Shown: positions 10,909 to 22,055 of the stretch, one piece after another
How positions within the stretch are numbered: the stretch's first letter is position 1
Layout of the letters: each line of letters opens with the position of its first letter
Origin: Hordeum vulgare subsp. vulgare
Taxonomy: Eukaryota; Streptophyta; Magnoliopsida; Poales; Poaceae
DNA: 64,000 nucleotides
NCBI RefSeq assembly: GCF_904849725.1
Contig: NC_058518.1
Coordinates: 415,283,081 to 415,347,080, forward strand
Direction: 5' to 3'
Program-made: the position numbers and the translations under genes
Notes under the pieces: generated by a model
The model's database searches: none
What the model was told of the DNA's origin: nothing
Seen by the model: only the letters and a program-made list of their open reading frames with translations

Positions 10909-10923
10909 CTATTTTCCAGTAGT
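10909..10923 (-). repeat. CACTA terminal inverted repeat
   Basis: Minus-strand CACTACTGGAAAATA. The base after it begins copia RT sequence, which fixes the insertion boundary exactly. Confidence 0.85.
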
Positions 10924-11702
10924 GTATATTATTCCCCATCAATAATATGTCATCCACATACAGTATGAGGAAAGCTACAGAGCTCCCACTCACTTTCTTG
11001 TACACACAGGCTGCTCTATAAACCTGCAAGAACCCAAACGCTTTAATCACCTCATTAAAGCGAATGTTCCAACTCCAAGATGCTTGCACCAGCCCATAGA
11101 TGGAGCGCTGGAGCTTGCACACTTTGTTAGCACCCTTAGGGTCGACAAAACCTTCTGGTTACATCATATACAACTCTTCCTTAAGGTTCCCGTTAAGGAA
11201 TGCTGTTTTGATGTCCATTTGCCAAATTTCATAATCATAAAAGGCGGAAATTGCTAACATGATTCAGACTGATTTTAGCTTCGCTACGGGACAGAAAGTC
11301 TCTTCGTAGTCAATTACTTGAATTTTTCGAAAACCCATTGCGACAAGTCGAGCTTTATAAACAGTTACATTACCGTTTGCATCAGTCTTCTTCTTGAAGA
11401 TCCATTTATTTTCTATGGCTCGCCAGTCATCGGGCAAGTCCACCAAAGTCCATACTTTGTTCTCATACATGGATCCTATCTCGGATTTCATAGCTTCAAG
11501 CCATTTGTTGGAATCCAGGCCCGCCATCGCTTCTTCATAGTTCGAAGGTTCACCGTTGTCTAACAACATGATTTCCATTACAGGGTTGCCGCACCACTGT
11601 GGTGCGGAGCGTACCCTTGTGGACCTTCGAGGTTCAGTAGTAACTTGATCTGAAGCTTCATGATCATTATCATTAACTTCCTCTTCAGTTGGTGTAGGCG
11701 CC
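10924..11702 (-). pseudogene. pol: Copia-1 reverse transcriptase, broken
   Basis: From the right: EEEVNDNDHEASDQV linker, RRSTR and EIMLLDNGEP. RT follows with DSNKWLEAMKSEIGSM, WTLVDLPDD, NKWIFKKKTDANGNV, YKARLVAMGF and YEETFCPVAKLKSV. A stop at 11264 ends this frame. Further left (11122-10924) are KLQRSIYGLVQASWSWN and the catalytic LYVDDILLMGNN. RT copies the element RNA. Stops and frame changes between 11122 and 11264, plus truncation after the YVDD box by the CACTA element, make it non-functional. Confidence 0.88.
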
Positions 11703-13103
11703 TGAAAGTGCGTTATATCGACTAGAGGGGGGTGAATAGGAGATTTTTAGAATTTCATCACTTAGGAAATTCCTTTTGAGGAATGACTAACTTACAGCGG
11801 AAACAGTAAAGGATCCGAAGTGCAATGTTTCACAACAGCAGTTTTTCAGTGTGAGGAATGAGAAAACAGATCGCACAGTAAGCAGGCATGCAGAAAATAG
11901 ATGAGGATTAACTAGCGTGAAGAATTTGGGGTTGAGGGATTTCAGAGAAAGTCTTCAGCAAATTCTTCAAACAGTAACAGTGAAAGTCATCAACACATAA
12001 TCTGAGGAAAGTAAGGAGTTGAGGAATTAGAACCCGTTTCACAGCGAAGACAGTAGTTGATGACCCAGTTCCAACTGCTGTGACAGTTGTACATCTAGTT
12101 TGGAGCGGCTTGGTATTGAAACCAAACGACACACAGTCCCGGGACACACAGTCCCTACCGTGTTCTCCTTGGGCTAAGAACACACAGTCCTCACCCAACA
12201 CTCGTGGTAAGTCTTCAGGCAGACTTCCAAACCCTCACAAACTTGGTCACCCGGTGATCCACAATTGACTGCTGGATTGCTCTAGACCATGACGCCTAAC
12301 CGTCTGGAGGATGCACAGTCCTCAAAGGTAAAAGGCTTCAGTCCCACATAGGAACAACTTCTTCAGTGATGCTCAATCACTTGGTTCTATGTTTGTGGTT
12401 TGGTGTTTGGGGTATTTCCTCACTAATGAATTACTCTCAAAGACTCTGAGGAATTGGGTTGCTCTTATGACAAGTGTCAGTTTCTAGCACAGTAGCCAAC
12501 CAGCTAATGGTTGTGGGGGCGGCTATTTATAGCCTAGTAGCATCCCGACATGATTTGACACTAATGCCCTTAAGTAATATGACCGTTGGTGTGGATAAGA
12601 CCAATGATGTGGCGTGGCTATCGAAACGGTCGGAACCCTCAACTGTGAGAGTCCTCATGTCACTCGTATTCCTCACTTGAGGCTTTTGGTAGGATTAGGC
12701 TTGGGTTGAGCATCATGAGGAAATTCATTCCAAAGTGTAACTTCGACCCCCTTTAACAGTACGGTGTTCCTATTACTCAAGTGTGAAGAAAATAAAACAG
12801 AAAGAGTAAATATTCATGCTTCAAAGTCTTCAAAATGATTTTTCTTCAGGACACACCGAATTCCTCGATTTCAATATCTTCATGAGGAATATCAATTTCA
12901 TCGCAGATTCCTCGCGATTCAATTCTTCAGCTTCAGACCAATTTCTTCAACCGAAGATATACATTTTTAGGGGTCGATATTCATCAAATATCTCAAACTC
13001 CTCAGTGACTTATAGATCCTGTGTACACTCACAAACACATTAGATACTTAACATATAAGTCTTCAAACCACCAAAATCACTAAGGGCACTAGATACACTT
13101 ACA
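11703..13103 (-). mobile_element. Solo LTR (1401 bp) inside copia-1 pol, perfect GCGCC duplication
   Basis: On the + strand the insert runs TGAAAGTGCG ... ACACTTACA, with TG...CA ends and perfect 5-bp duplications GCGCC at 11698-11702 and 13104-13108. The empty site can be checked in the same window: copia-2 at about 18610-18650 has the uninterrupted sequence with a single GCGCC. Read on the minus strand it starts TGTAAGTGTATC and has a TATA box, CTATAAATAG (12523-12532), in mid-LTR, so it is minus-oriented. Only one LTR and no internal region are present, so it is a solo LTR. I do not assign a family name. Frames within it are not genes. Confidence 0.85.
12523..12532 (-). promoter_or_regulatory. 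TATA box of the solo LTR
   Basis: Minus-strand CTATAAATAG in a GC-rich context (GGCTATAAATAGCC on either strand). It is the likely core promoter of the LTR. Confidence 0.55.
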
Positions 13104-13108
13104 GCGCC

Positions 13109-14051
13109 ACAGGAACAACTTCCCGCGCTGCGCTACTATCCTGTTCGAGAGGGGGTGTAATTACCTCATCAAGTTCTACCTTCCTCCCACTTACTTCTTT
13201 TGAGAGAAACTATTTCTCTAGAAAGGATCCATTCTTGGCAACAAAGGTTTTACCTTCGGATCTAAGATAGAAGGTATACCCAATAGTTTCCTTAGGGTAT
13301 CCTATGAATACGCATTTCTTCTCTTTGGGTTCGAGCTTTTCTGGTTGAAGTTTCTTCACATAAGCATCGCAGCCCCAAAATTTAAGAAACGACAACTTAG
13401 TTTCTTTCCAAACCATAGTTCATACGCTGTCGTCTCAACAGATTTAGACGGTGCCCTATTTAAAGTGAATGCTGCAGTTTCTAATGCGTATCCCCAAAAT
13501 GATAGCGGTAAGTCGGTAAGAGACATCATAGATCGTACCATATCTAATAAAGTGCGATTACAACGTTCAGACACTCCGTTGCGTTGCGGTGTGCCACGCG
13601 GCGTCAGTTGTGAAACGATTCCACACTTCCTTAAGTGTTTCCCAAACTCGTGACTCAAATATTCTCCACCACGATCAGATCGTAGACACTTAATTTTTCT
13701 GTCACGTTGATTCTCGACATCACTCTGAAATTCCTTGAACTTTTCAAACGTCTCAGATTTGTGCTTCATCAAGTAGATATACCCATACCTACTCAAATCA
13801 TCGGTGAGAGTGAGAACATAACGATAGCCACCGCGAGCTTCAATGTTCATTGGACCACACACATCAGTATGTATTATTTCCAATAAGTCGGTTGCTCTCT
13901 CCTTTATTCCTGAGAATTGAGTCTTAGTCATCTTGCCCATGAGGCACGGTTCGCATGTGTCAAATGATTCAAAGTCAAGAGACTCTAATAGTACATCAGT
14001 ATGGAGCTCCTTCATGCGCTTAACACCGATATGACCAAGCCGACAGTGCCA
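13109..14051 (-). pseudogene. pol: Copia-1 integrase, frameshifted
   Basis: After the TAG at 14052-14054 the frame continues as WHCRLGHIG ... CEPCLMGKMTKTQF, the HHCC zinc region just before the integrase core. The core has LEIIHTDVCGPM (Asp), LRSDRGGEYLSHEF (Asp), TPQRNGVSERCNRT (Glu) and LPLSFWGYALETA. Near 13400 the frame shifts: KFWGCDAYVKKLQPEKLEPK and KCVFIGYPKETIGY are read in another frame, to a stop at 13210. Integrase inserts the cDNA into the genome. The remaining codons up to the solo LTR (to about VVPVAL) are a low-complexity linker. Confidence 0.88.
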
Positions 14052-15365
14052 CTAGTATGTGGGACTATCATTATCAACTTTACATCTATTGGTACTCACA
14101 CTATGAATATGCATAACATCACGATCGAGATTCATCAAGAATAAACCATTCACCAGTGGATCATGACCATAAAACATATCACTTATATAAATAGAATAAC
14201 CATTATTCTCTGACTTAAATGAGTAGTCGTCTCGCATTAAGCAAGACCCTGATACAATATTCATGCTCAAAGCTAGTACTAAATAACAATTATTAAGGTT
14301 TAAAACTAATCCCGACGGTAGATGTAGAGGTAGCGTGCCGACGGCGATCACATCGACCTTGGAGCCATTCCCGACGCGCATCGTCACCTCGTCCTTGGCT
14401 AGTCTCCGCTTATTCCGGAGTTCCTGCTTTGAGTTGCAAATTTGAGCAACAGCACCGGTATCAAATACCCAGGAGCTACTACGAGAGCTGGTAAGGTACA
14501 CATCAATAACATGTAAATCACATATACCTTTAACGTTGTCGGCCTTCTTGTCCGCTAAGTATTTGGGGCAGTTCCGCTTCCAGTGACCCTTTCCCTTGCA
14601 ATAGAAGTACTCAGTCTCAGGCTTGGGTCCATTCTTTTTCTTCTTCCCGGCATCTGGCTTACCGGGCGCGGCAACGGCTTTGTTGTCTTTCTTGAAGTTC
14701 TTCTTACCCTTGACCTTCTTGAAACTAGTGGTCTTGTTGACCATCAACACTTGATGCTCTTTCTTGATTTCTACTTCTGCAGACTTGAGCATCAAGTACA
14801 ACTCGGGAATGGTCTTCTCCATCCCTTGCATGTTGTAGTTCAGCACAAAACCTTTGTAGCTTGGTGGGAGAGACTGGAGGATTCTGTCAATTATAGCATC
14901 ATCCGGAAGTTCGACTCCAAGTGAAGTCAGACGATCGTGTAACCCAGACATTTTGAGTATGTGCTCACTGACAGAACTGTTCTCCTCCATCTTACAGCTA
15001 AAGAACTTGTCGGAGACTTCATATCTCTCGACACGGGCATGAGCTTGAAAAACTAGCTTCAGCTCTTGGAACATATCATATGCACCGTGTTGCTCAAAAC
15101 GCCTTTGGAGCCCCGTTTCTAAACTGTATAGCATGCCACACCTAACCAGGGAGTAGTCATCACTCCGTGTTTGCCAGACGTTCAGAATGTCCTGGGCTGC
15201 TGCGGGAGCGGGAGGGTCACCTAGCGACGCATCAAGGACATAAGCCTTTTTAGCTGCTTCAAGGATGAGCTTCAAGTTGCGAACCCAGTCCGCATAGTTG
15301 CTACCATCATCTTTCAGCTTGTTTTTCTCTAGGAATGCGTTGAAATTGAGGTTTACGTTGGCCAT
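14052..15365 (-). CDS. gag: Copia-1 Gag and aspartic protease (437 codons)
   Basis: Starts at ATG 15365 (MANVNLNFNAFLEKNKLKDD). Residues 1-200 match copia Gag (UBN2-type): YADWVRNLKLILEAAKKAYV, DYSLVRCGMLYSLE, MEENSSVSEHILKMSGLHDR, LPPSYKGFVLNYNMQGM. Lys-rich stretches follow, then a zinc knuckle YFYCKGKGHWKRNCPKY (about residue 255; first Cys replaced by Tyr). The protease active site is WVFDTGAVAQIC (about residue 307; normally DTGA/DSGAS). It ends at TAG 14052-14054, in the linker to integrase, where intact elements read on. It is the longest intact frame of copia-1, but could give Gag-protease only. Confidence 0.88.
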   Translation of the reverse strand: MANVNLNFNAFLEKNKLKDDGSNYADWVRNLKLILEAAKKAYVLDASLGDPPAPAAAQDILNVWQTRSDDYSLVRCGMLYSLETGLQRRFEQHGAYDMFQELKLVFQAHARVERYEVSDKFFSCKMEENSSVSEHILKMSGLHDRLTSLGVELPDDAIIDRILQSLPPSYKGFVLNYNMQGMEKTIPELYLMLKSAEVEIKKEHQVLMVNKTTSFKKVKGKKNFKKDNKAVAAPGKPDAGKKKKNGPKPETEYFYCKGKGHWKRNCPKYLADKKADNVKGICDLHVIDVYLTSSRSSSWVFDTGAVAQICNSKQELRNKRRLAKDEVTMRVGNGSKVDVIAVGTLPLHLPSGLVLNLNNCYLVLALSMNIVSGSCLMRDDYSFKSENNGYSIYISDMFYGHDPLVNGLFLMNLDRDVMHIHSVSTNRCKVDNDSPTY

Positions 15366-16605
15366 CTACAATATATATAAGACAACTTTTAGACTAAGTT
15401 CATGACAATTAAGTTCATTTAATCAAATTAAGTATGAACTCCCACTTAAATCGACATCCCTCTAGTCATCTAAGTGATACATGATCCATGTTGACTAACC
15501 CGTGTTCGATCATCACGTGAGACGGACTAGTCACCATGGTGAGCAACTTCATGCTGATCGTATTCAACCATACGACTCATGTTCGACCTTTCGGTCTCTT
15601 GTATTCGAGGTCATGTCTGTACATGCTAAGCTCTTCGAGTCAACCTAGGTGTTTCGCGTGTCTAAATCTCGCTTACACCCGTTGTATGCGAACGTTAGAA
15701 TCTATCACACCCGATCATCACGTGGTGCTTCGAGACAACGATCCTTCGCAATAGTGCACACTTAGGGGAATACATTCTCGAAATTTTAAGAGGGATCATC
15801 TTATTATGCTTCCGTCATTCTAAGCAATAAGATGAAAAACATGATAAACATCACAATGCAATCATATAGTGACATGATATGGCCATTATCATCTTTGCTC
15901 TTTCGATCTCCATCTTCAGGCATCACATGATCATCATTGTCACTGGCGCGACACCATGATCTCCATCATCGTGTCTCTGTGAAGTCGTCACGCCAACTAC
16001 TACTACCACTACTACTATAGCTAACCGTTAGCAATGAAGTAAAAGTAGTAAGCACATGGCGTTGCATCTCATACAATAAATTAAGACAACTCCTATGGCT
16101 CCTGCCAGTTGTCATACTCATCGACATGCAAGTCTGAAACCTATTACAATAACATGATCATCTCATACATCATACATGCAACATCACAACTTTGGCCATA
16201 TCACATCACATGTCAAACCCTGCAAAAACAAGTTAGACGTCCTCTAATTGTTGTTGCAAGTTTTACGTGGCTGATTTGGGTTTCTAGCAAGAACGCCTTC
16301 TTACCTATGTGACAGCCACAATGATGATATTCCAAAGCTATTCACCTTTCGTAAGGACCCTTTTCATCAAATCCAATCCGACTAGAGTGGGAGAGACATA
16401 CACCCGCTAGCCACCTTTATGCACGGTGTGCATGTCTGTCGGTGGAACCAGTCTCACGTAAGCGTACGTGTAAGGTCGGTCCGGGCCGCTTCATCCCACA
16501 ATACTGCCGAAAAATAATAAGACTAGTAGCGGCAAGCAATTGACAAATCATCGCCCACAACCTTTTGTGTTCTACTCGTGCATAGAATCTACGCATAGAA
16601 AACCT
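15366..16605 (-). other. Untranslated leader of copia-1
   Basis: The 1.2 kb between PBS and gag start. A long leader is typical of BARE-1-type elements. It has many short frames with no support. Confidence 0.65.
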
Positions 16606-16618
16606 GGCTCGGATGCCA
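16606..16618 (-). promoter_or_regulatory. Primer binding site of copia-1 (tRNA-iMet type, mutated)
   Basis: Minus-strand TGGCATCCGAGCC followed by AGGTT, directly after the LTR end. It differs from TGGTATCAGAGCC at two positions. It fixes the LTR boundary at 16619/16620. Confidence 0.8.
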
Positions 16619-16619
16619 C

Positions 16620-18396
16620 GGTTGGGTTACGTAGCATAAATTCAAAAAAATTCCTACGCATATTCAGATCTTCCTATCGAGAGACCAGCAACGAGAGAGG
16701 GGTGAGTGCATCTTCATACCTTTGAAGATCGCTAAGCGGAAGCGTTGCTAGAACGCGGTTGATGGAGTCATACTCGCGGCGATTCAGATCACGGTGCGAT
16801 TCCGATCTAGTGCCGAACCACGGCACCTCCGCGTTCAACACACGTGCAGTTCGGTGACGTCTCCCGCACCTTGATCCAGCAAGGAGGAGGGAGAGGTTGG
16901 GGAAGATCTCCGGAAGCACGACTGCATGGTGTCGATGGAGAGACGAGGTCTCTCGGCAGGGCTTCGCCAAGCACCGGCAGAGAGGAGGAGAAAGAAGAGG
17001 ACTGCTACGCCGAGGGAGAGCGAAAAGTGTGATTCCAAAAGCTCAAAAGTGTCCACTATATATAGGAGGAGGGAAGGGGGGTGCCACCCCAAGGGTTCCC
17101 ACCCTAGGTGGTGCGGCAGCCCCCCCCCCAGATGGGAGGTGCGGCGGCCAGGGAAGGGGGAGGGGTGGCGCACCCCTAGGTGGGCCTTAGGCCCACCAGC
17201 GCCTAGGGTTTCCCCCCTTCTCCACCTCCTGCGCCTTGGGCTAAGTGTGGGGGGTGCACCAGCCCACCTAGGGGCTGGTTCCCTCCCGCACTTAGCCCAT
17301 CTAGCCTCCCGGGGTCGTTTCCCCCTTCCGGTGGACCCCCGGGGCCACCTCCGGTGGTCCCGGTGCTCCCGATACGTTACCGGTGACGCCCGAAACACTT
17401 CCGGTGTCCGAAACCATCCGTCCTATATATCAATCTTTACCTCCAGACCATTCCGGAGCTCCTCGTGACGTCCAGGGTCTCATCGGGACTCCGAACAACT
17501 TTCGATAACCTCGTATAACAATTCCCTATAATCCTAGCATCATCGAACCTTAAGTGTGTAGACCCTACGGGTTCAGGAGATAGGTAGACATGACCGAGAC
17601 ACCTCTCTGGCCAATAACCATCAACGGGGTCTGGATACCCATGGTGGTTCCCACTTTCTCCATGATGATCTCATGGGATGAACCACGATGTCAAGGATTC
17701 AATCAATCCCGTATACAATTCCCTTTGTCTGTCGGTATAGAACTTGCCCGAGATTCGATCGTCGGTATACCCATACCTTGTTCAATCTCGTTACTAGTAA
17801 GTCTCTTTACTCGTTCCGTAGTACGTCATCGTGTGACTAACTCCTTAGTCACATTGAGCTCATGATGATGTTCTACCGAGTGAGCCCAGAGATACCTCTC
17901 CGTCACACGGAGTGACAAATCCCGATCTCGATTTACCAACCCAGCATACACTTTCAGAGGTACCTCTAGTGCCCCTTTATAGTCACCCAGTTACGTTGTG
18001 ACGTTTGATACACCCAAAGCACTCCTACAGTATCCGGGAGTTGCACAATCTCACGGTCGAAGGAAAAGACACTTGACATTAGAAAAGCTTTAGCATACGA
18101 ACAATACGATCTAGTGATGCGCTTAGGATTCGGTCTTGTCCATCACATCATTCTCCCAATGATGTGATCCCATTATCAATGACATCTAATGCCCATGATG
18201 AGGAAACCATGATCATCTATCGACTAACGAGCTAGCCAACTAGAGGCTTGCTAGGGACACATTGTGATCTATTTATTCACACATGTATTACTGTTTCCTG
18301 TTAATACAATTATAGCATGAACAATAGACGATTATCATGAACAAGGAAATATGATAATAACCATTTTATTATTGCCTCTAGGGCATATTTCCAACA
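16620..18396 (-). mobile_element. 5' LTR of copia-1 (BARE-1/WIS/Angela type, 1777 bp)
   Basis: Minus-strand start TGTTGGAAATATGCC at 18396; end near 16620 reads TACGTAACCCAACC (canonical ...CCCAACA, last base mutated). A TATA box CTATATATAG lies around 17055-17065 (minus). A G-rich tract follows near 17100-17200. All + strand frames here are spurious. Confidence 0.9.
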
Positions 18397-20165
18397 ATAA
18401 GCTCGAACTCAAAGCGGATAAATGCATCTTCATAGGATATCCAAAACAGTTGGGTACATCTCCTATCTCAGATCCGGAAGCAAAGTGTTTGTTTCTAGAA
18501 ACAGGTCCTTTCTCGAGGAAAGGTTTCTCTCGAAATAATTGAGTGGGAGGGTGATAGAACTTGATAAGGTTATTGAACCATCACTTCAACTAGTGTGTAG
18601 CAGGGCGCAGGAAGTTGTTCATGCGGCGCCTACATCAATTGAAGTGGAAGCTGGTGATAGTGATCATTGAGCATCAGATCAAGTTACTACAGACCTCGTA
18701 GGTCTACAAGGTCGCGTACTACTACAGAGTGATACGGTAACCCTGTCTTGGAGGTCATGTTGTTGAACAACAATGAACCTGCGAGTTATGGAGAAGCAAT
18801 GGTGGGCCCGGATTCCGACAAATGGCTGGAGGCCATGAAATCCAAGAGAGAATCCATGTATAAAACAAAGTGTAGACTTTGGAAGAACTGCTTGATGGTA
18901 GTAAGACTATTAAGTAAAGATGGATCTTTAAAAGGAAGACAGACGATGATGGTGATAAGTCACTATTAAGAAAAGCTCGACTTGTCGCAAAGATGTTTTC
19001 GACAAGATCAAAGAGTTGACTATGATGTGACTTTATCACTTGTAGCGATGCTAAAAGTCTGTTGGAATTATGTTAGTAGTTGCTGCATTATTTGTGAAAT
19101 ATTGCACATAGGAAGTCAAAACATTATTTCCTCGACGGTTTCCTTGAGGAAAGATTGTATGTGATACAATCAAAATGTTTTGTCGATCCTAAGGATACTA
19201 ACAAGTATGCAAGCTTCATCGATCCTTCAATGGACTGGTGCAAGCATCTCGGAGTTGGAATATACACTTTGATGAGATGATCAAAGATTTTGGGTTTGTA
19301 CAAGGTTTATGAGAAACTTGTATTTCCAAAGAAGTGAGTGGGAGCACTATAGAATTTCTGATAAGTATATGTGGTTGAAATATTGTTGATCAGAAGTAAT
19401 GTAGAATTTCTGTAAAGCATAAAAGGTTGTTTCAAAGGAGTTTTTCAAAGGAATGCCTGGATTGAGCTACTTGAACATTGAGCATCAAGATCTATGGAGA
19501 TAGATCTAAACACTTAATAGAAGTTTCAACAAGATGCATGCCTTGACAAAGTTTTTGAAGGAGTTCAAAATAGATCAGCGAAGAAGTAGTTCTTGACTAT
19601 GTTGTAAGGTGTGAATTTGAGTAAGACTCAAAACCCGACCACGGCAGAATAAAGAGAATAGACGAAGGTCTTCTTATATGCCTTGGCAGTAGACTCTAAA
19701 GTATGTCATGCTGAGTACCGCACCTGATGTGTGCCTTGCAGCAAGTCTGTTAAGAGGTACAGAGAGTGATCCAGGATTGAATCACTGATCAGTGGTCAAA
19801 GTTATCCTTAGTAACTAAATGGACTAAGGAATTTTTCTCGATTATGGAGGTGGTTAAAGAGTTCATCATAAAGGGTTACGTCGATGCAAGCTTTGACACT
19901 AATCCGAATAACTATGAGTAGTGAAACGGATTCGTATAGTAGAGTAGATATTTGCAGTATTTACGAATAGCACGTAGTAGCAACATCTATAAGATAATAT
20001 AAAGATTTGTAAAGCTCACTCGGATCTGAAAGGGTTCAGAACCGTCGACTAAAACCTCTCTCACAAGCAAGACGTGATCAAACCCCGGAACTGTAAGGGT
20101 GTTGGATTCGTTAGAATCACATAGTGATGTGGACTAGATTATTGACTCTAGTGCAAGTGGGAGAC
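18397..20165 (+). pseudogene. pol: Decayed pol of a second BARE/Angela-type copia (copia-2)
   Basis: Starts abruptly in the integrase C-terminus (ELKADKCIFIGYPKQ at about 18410-18455) where copia-1 inserted. RT traces follow: EVMLLNNNEPASYGEAMVGP and DSDKWLEAMKSKRESMYKTK at 18750-18860, then decayed RT/RNase H sequence with many stops and shifts to about 20110. A PPT-like AAGTGGGAGA precedes the LTR at 20166. It is parallel to copia-1 pol but on the opposite strand, and more degraded. The 5' part of copia-2 is not in the window. Confidence 0.8.
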
Positions 20166-22055
20166 TGTTGGCAGTATGCCCTAGCGGCAATAATAAATTA
20201 TTTATTGTTATATTTCTTTGTTCATGATAATCGTTTATTATCCATGCTATAATTATATTGATTGGAAACACGATACTTGTGTGGATACATAGACAAAACA
20301 CTGTCCCTAGTAAGCCTCTAGTTGACTAGCTCGTTGATCAAAGATGGTCAAGGTTTCCTGACCATAGGCAAGTGTTGTTACTTGATAACGAGATCACATC
20401 ATTAGGAGAATCATGTGATGGACTAGACCCAAACTAATGGACGTAGCATGTTGATCGTGTCATTTTGTTGCTACTATTTTTCTGCGTGTCAAGTATTTAT
20501 TCCTATGACCATGAGATCATATAACTCACTGGCACCGGAAGAATGCCTTGTGTGTATCAAACGTCACAACATAACTCGGTGACTATAAAGATGCTCTATA
20601 GGTATCTCCGAAGGTGCCCGTTGAGTTAGTATGGATCAAGACTAGGATTTGTCACTCCGTGTGACGGAGAGGTATCTCGGGGCCCACTCGGTAATACAAC
20701 ATCACACACAAGCCTTGCAAGCAATGTGACTTATTGTATGTCACGGGATCTTGTATTATGGAACGAGTAAAGAGACTTGCCAGTAAACGGTATTGAAATA
20801 GGTATGCGGATACTGATGATCAAATCTCGGGCAAGTAACATACCGAAGGACAAAGGGAATGACATACGGGATTATATGAATCCTTGGCACTGAGATTCAA
20901 CCGATAAGATCTTCGGAGAATATGTAGTATACAGTATGGGCATCTAGGTCCCGCTATTGGATATCGACCGAGGAGTCTCTCGGGTCATGTCTACATAGTT
21001 CTCGAACCCACAGGGTCTGCACACTTAAGGTTCGACGATGTTTTATGTGTATTTGAGTTATATGGTTGGTTACAGAATGTTGTTTGTTGTCCCGGATGAG
21101 ATCAAGGACGTCACGAGGGTTTCCGTAATGGTCTAGAGACGAAGATTGATATATAGGTTTGTCTCATTTGGTTACCGGAAGGTTTTCCGGCATTACCGGG
21201 AATGTACCGGGAATGACGAATGGGTTCCGGAGTTCTACCGGGAGGGGCCAGCCCAACCGGGAAGAAGCCCAAAGGTTTTGTGGAGTCACACCGGCCCTTA
21301 GTGGGCTGGTGGGCAAGCCCAAGAGGGCCCTTGCGCGGGATATAAAGAAATCAAAGAGAAAAAGAAAAAAAAGGGGGAAGTGGGAAAGTGGAGAAGGACT
21401 CCACCTTCCAATCCTAGTTGGACTAGGATTGGAAGGGGAGGACTTCCCCCCTTGCTTCGGCTAACCCCTTGGGGCTCTCTTGAGCCTCAAGGCAGGTCCC
21501 TCCCCCTCCCTCCTATATATACTGAGGTATTAGAGCTGATTTGAGACAACTTTGCCACGGCAGCCGGACCACATAACTCCACGATTTTTCCTCTAGATCG
21601 TATTTCTGCGGAGCTCGGGCGGATCCCTGCTGAGATAGATCACCACCAACCTCCAGAGTGCCGTCACGCTGCCAGAGAACTCATCTACCTCTCCGTCTCT
21701 CTTGCTGGATCAAGAAGGCCAGATCATCGTCGAGCTGTACGTGTGCTGAACGCGGAGGTGCCGTCCGTTCGGCACTAGATCGGAACGGATCGTCACATGG
21801 ATCGCAAGACGGTTCATGCAACAGATCGCGAGACGGTTCGTGGGACAGATCGCGGGAAGGTTCGTGGGACGGTTCTTGGGCCGGATCGAGGGACGTGAGG
21901 ATGTTCCATTACATCAACCGTGTTTCTTAACGCTTCCTGATGTGCAATCTACAAGGGTATGTAGATATGAATCTCCTCTCGTAGATGAAGATCGGCATGA
22001 TAGGAATTGCGTGAGCGTAGAATTTTTTTTGTTTCCGATGCGACGTTCCCCAACA
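20166..22055 (+). mobile_element. 3' LTR of copia-2 (BARE-1/WIS/Angela type, 1890 bp)
   Basis: Starts TGTTGGCAGTATGCCCTAG and ends GACGTTCCCCAACA, both canonical for this family. A TATA box TATATATAC lies near 21510-21520. It is an inverted partner of the copia-1 LTR (16620-18396), 1.77 kb away. Confidence 0.9.

Larger units (their letters stand above)
9390..10923 (-). mobile_element. Non-autonomous or truncated CACTA (En/Spm) transposon, right end intact
   Basis: The right end reads TATTTTCCAGTAGTG at 10909-10923, the reverse complement of a canonical CACTACTGGAAAATA terminus. Inside it, 10616-10905 carries many copies of a subterminal motif, GAYGGCAAAGA or its complement TCTTTGCCRTC, in both orientations, as expected of CACTA transposase-binding arrays. 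The element interrupts the RT gene of the minus-strand copia: the RT reads ...DDILLMGNNI and breaks at 10924. No transposase frame is visible. The left terminus was not found, and the copia sequence expected beyond it is absent, so the left side has been lost. The start given is where CACTA-like composition begins. Confidence 0.7.
10924..18396 (-). mobile_element. Ty1/copia element of BARE-1/WIS/Angela type (copia-1), 3' side missing
   Basis: On the minus strand the order is 5' LTR (18396 to 16620), PBS, leader, gag-protease, integrase, RT, which is the copia order. The LTR start TGTTGGAAATATGCCCTAGA and its 1.78-kb length are those of BARE-1/WIS/Angela. The RT C-terminus, RNase H, PPT and 3' LTR are missing where the CACTA element meets it at 10923/10924. 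A solo LTR (11703-13103) sits between the integrase and RT parts. The element lies head-on against copia-2, whose pol sequence begins at 18397, so copia-1 probably inserted into copia-2. Confidence 0.88.

Noticed and set aside
16674..17468. Long frames on both strands (up to 187 codons) near 17 kb
   Set aside because: They lie within the copia-1 LTR, overlap each other on opposite strands and have no domain.
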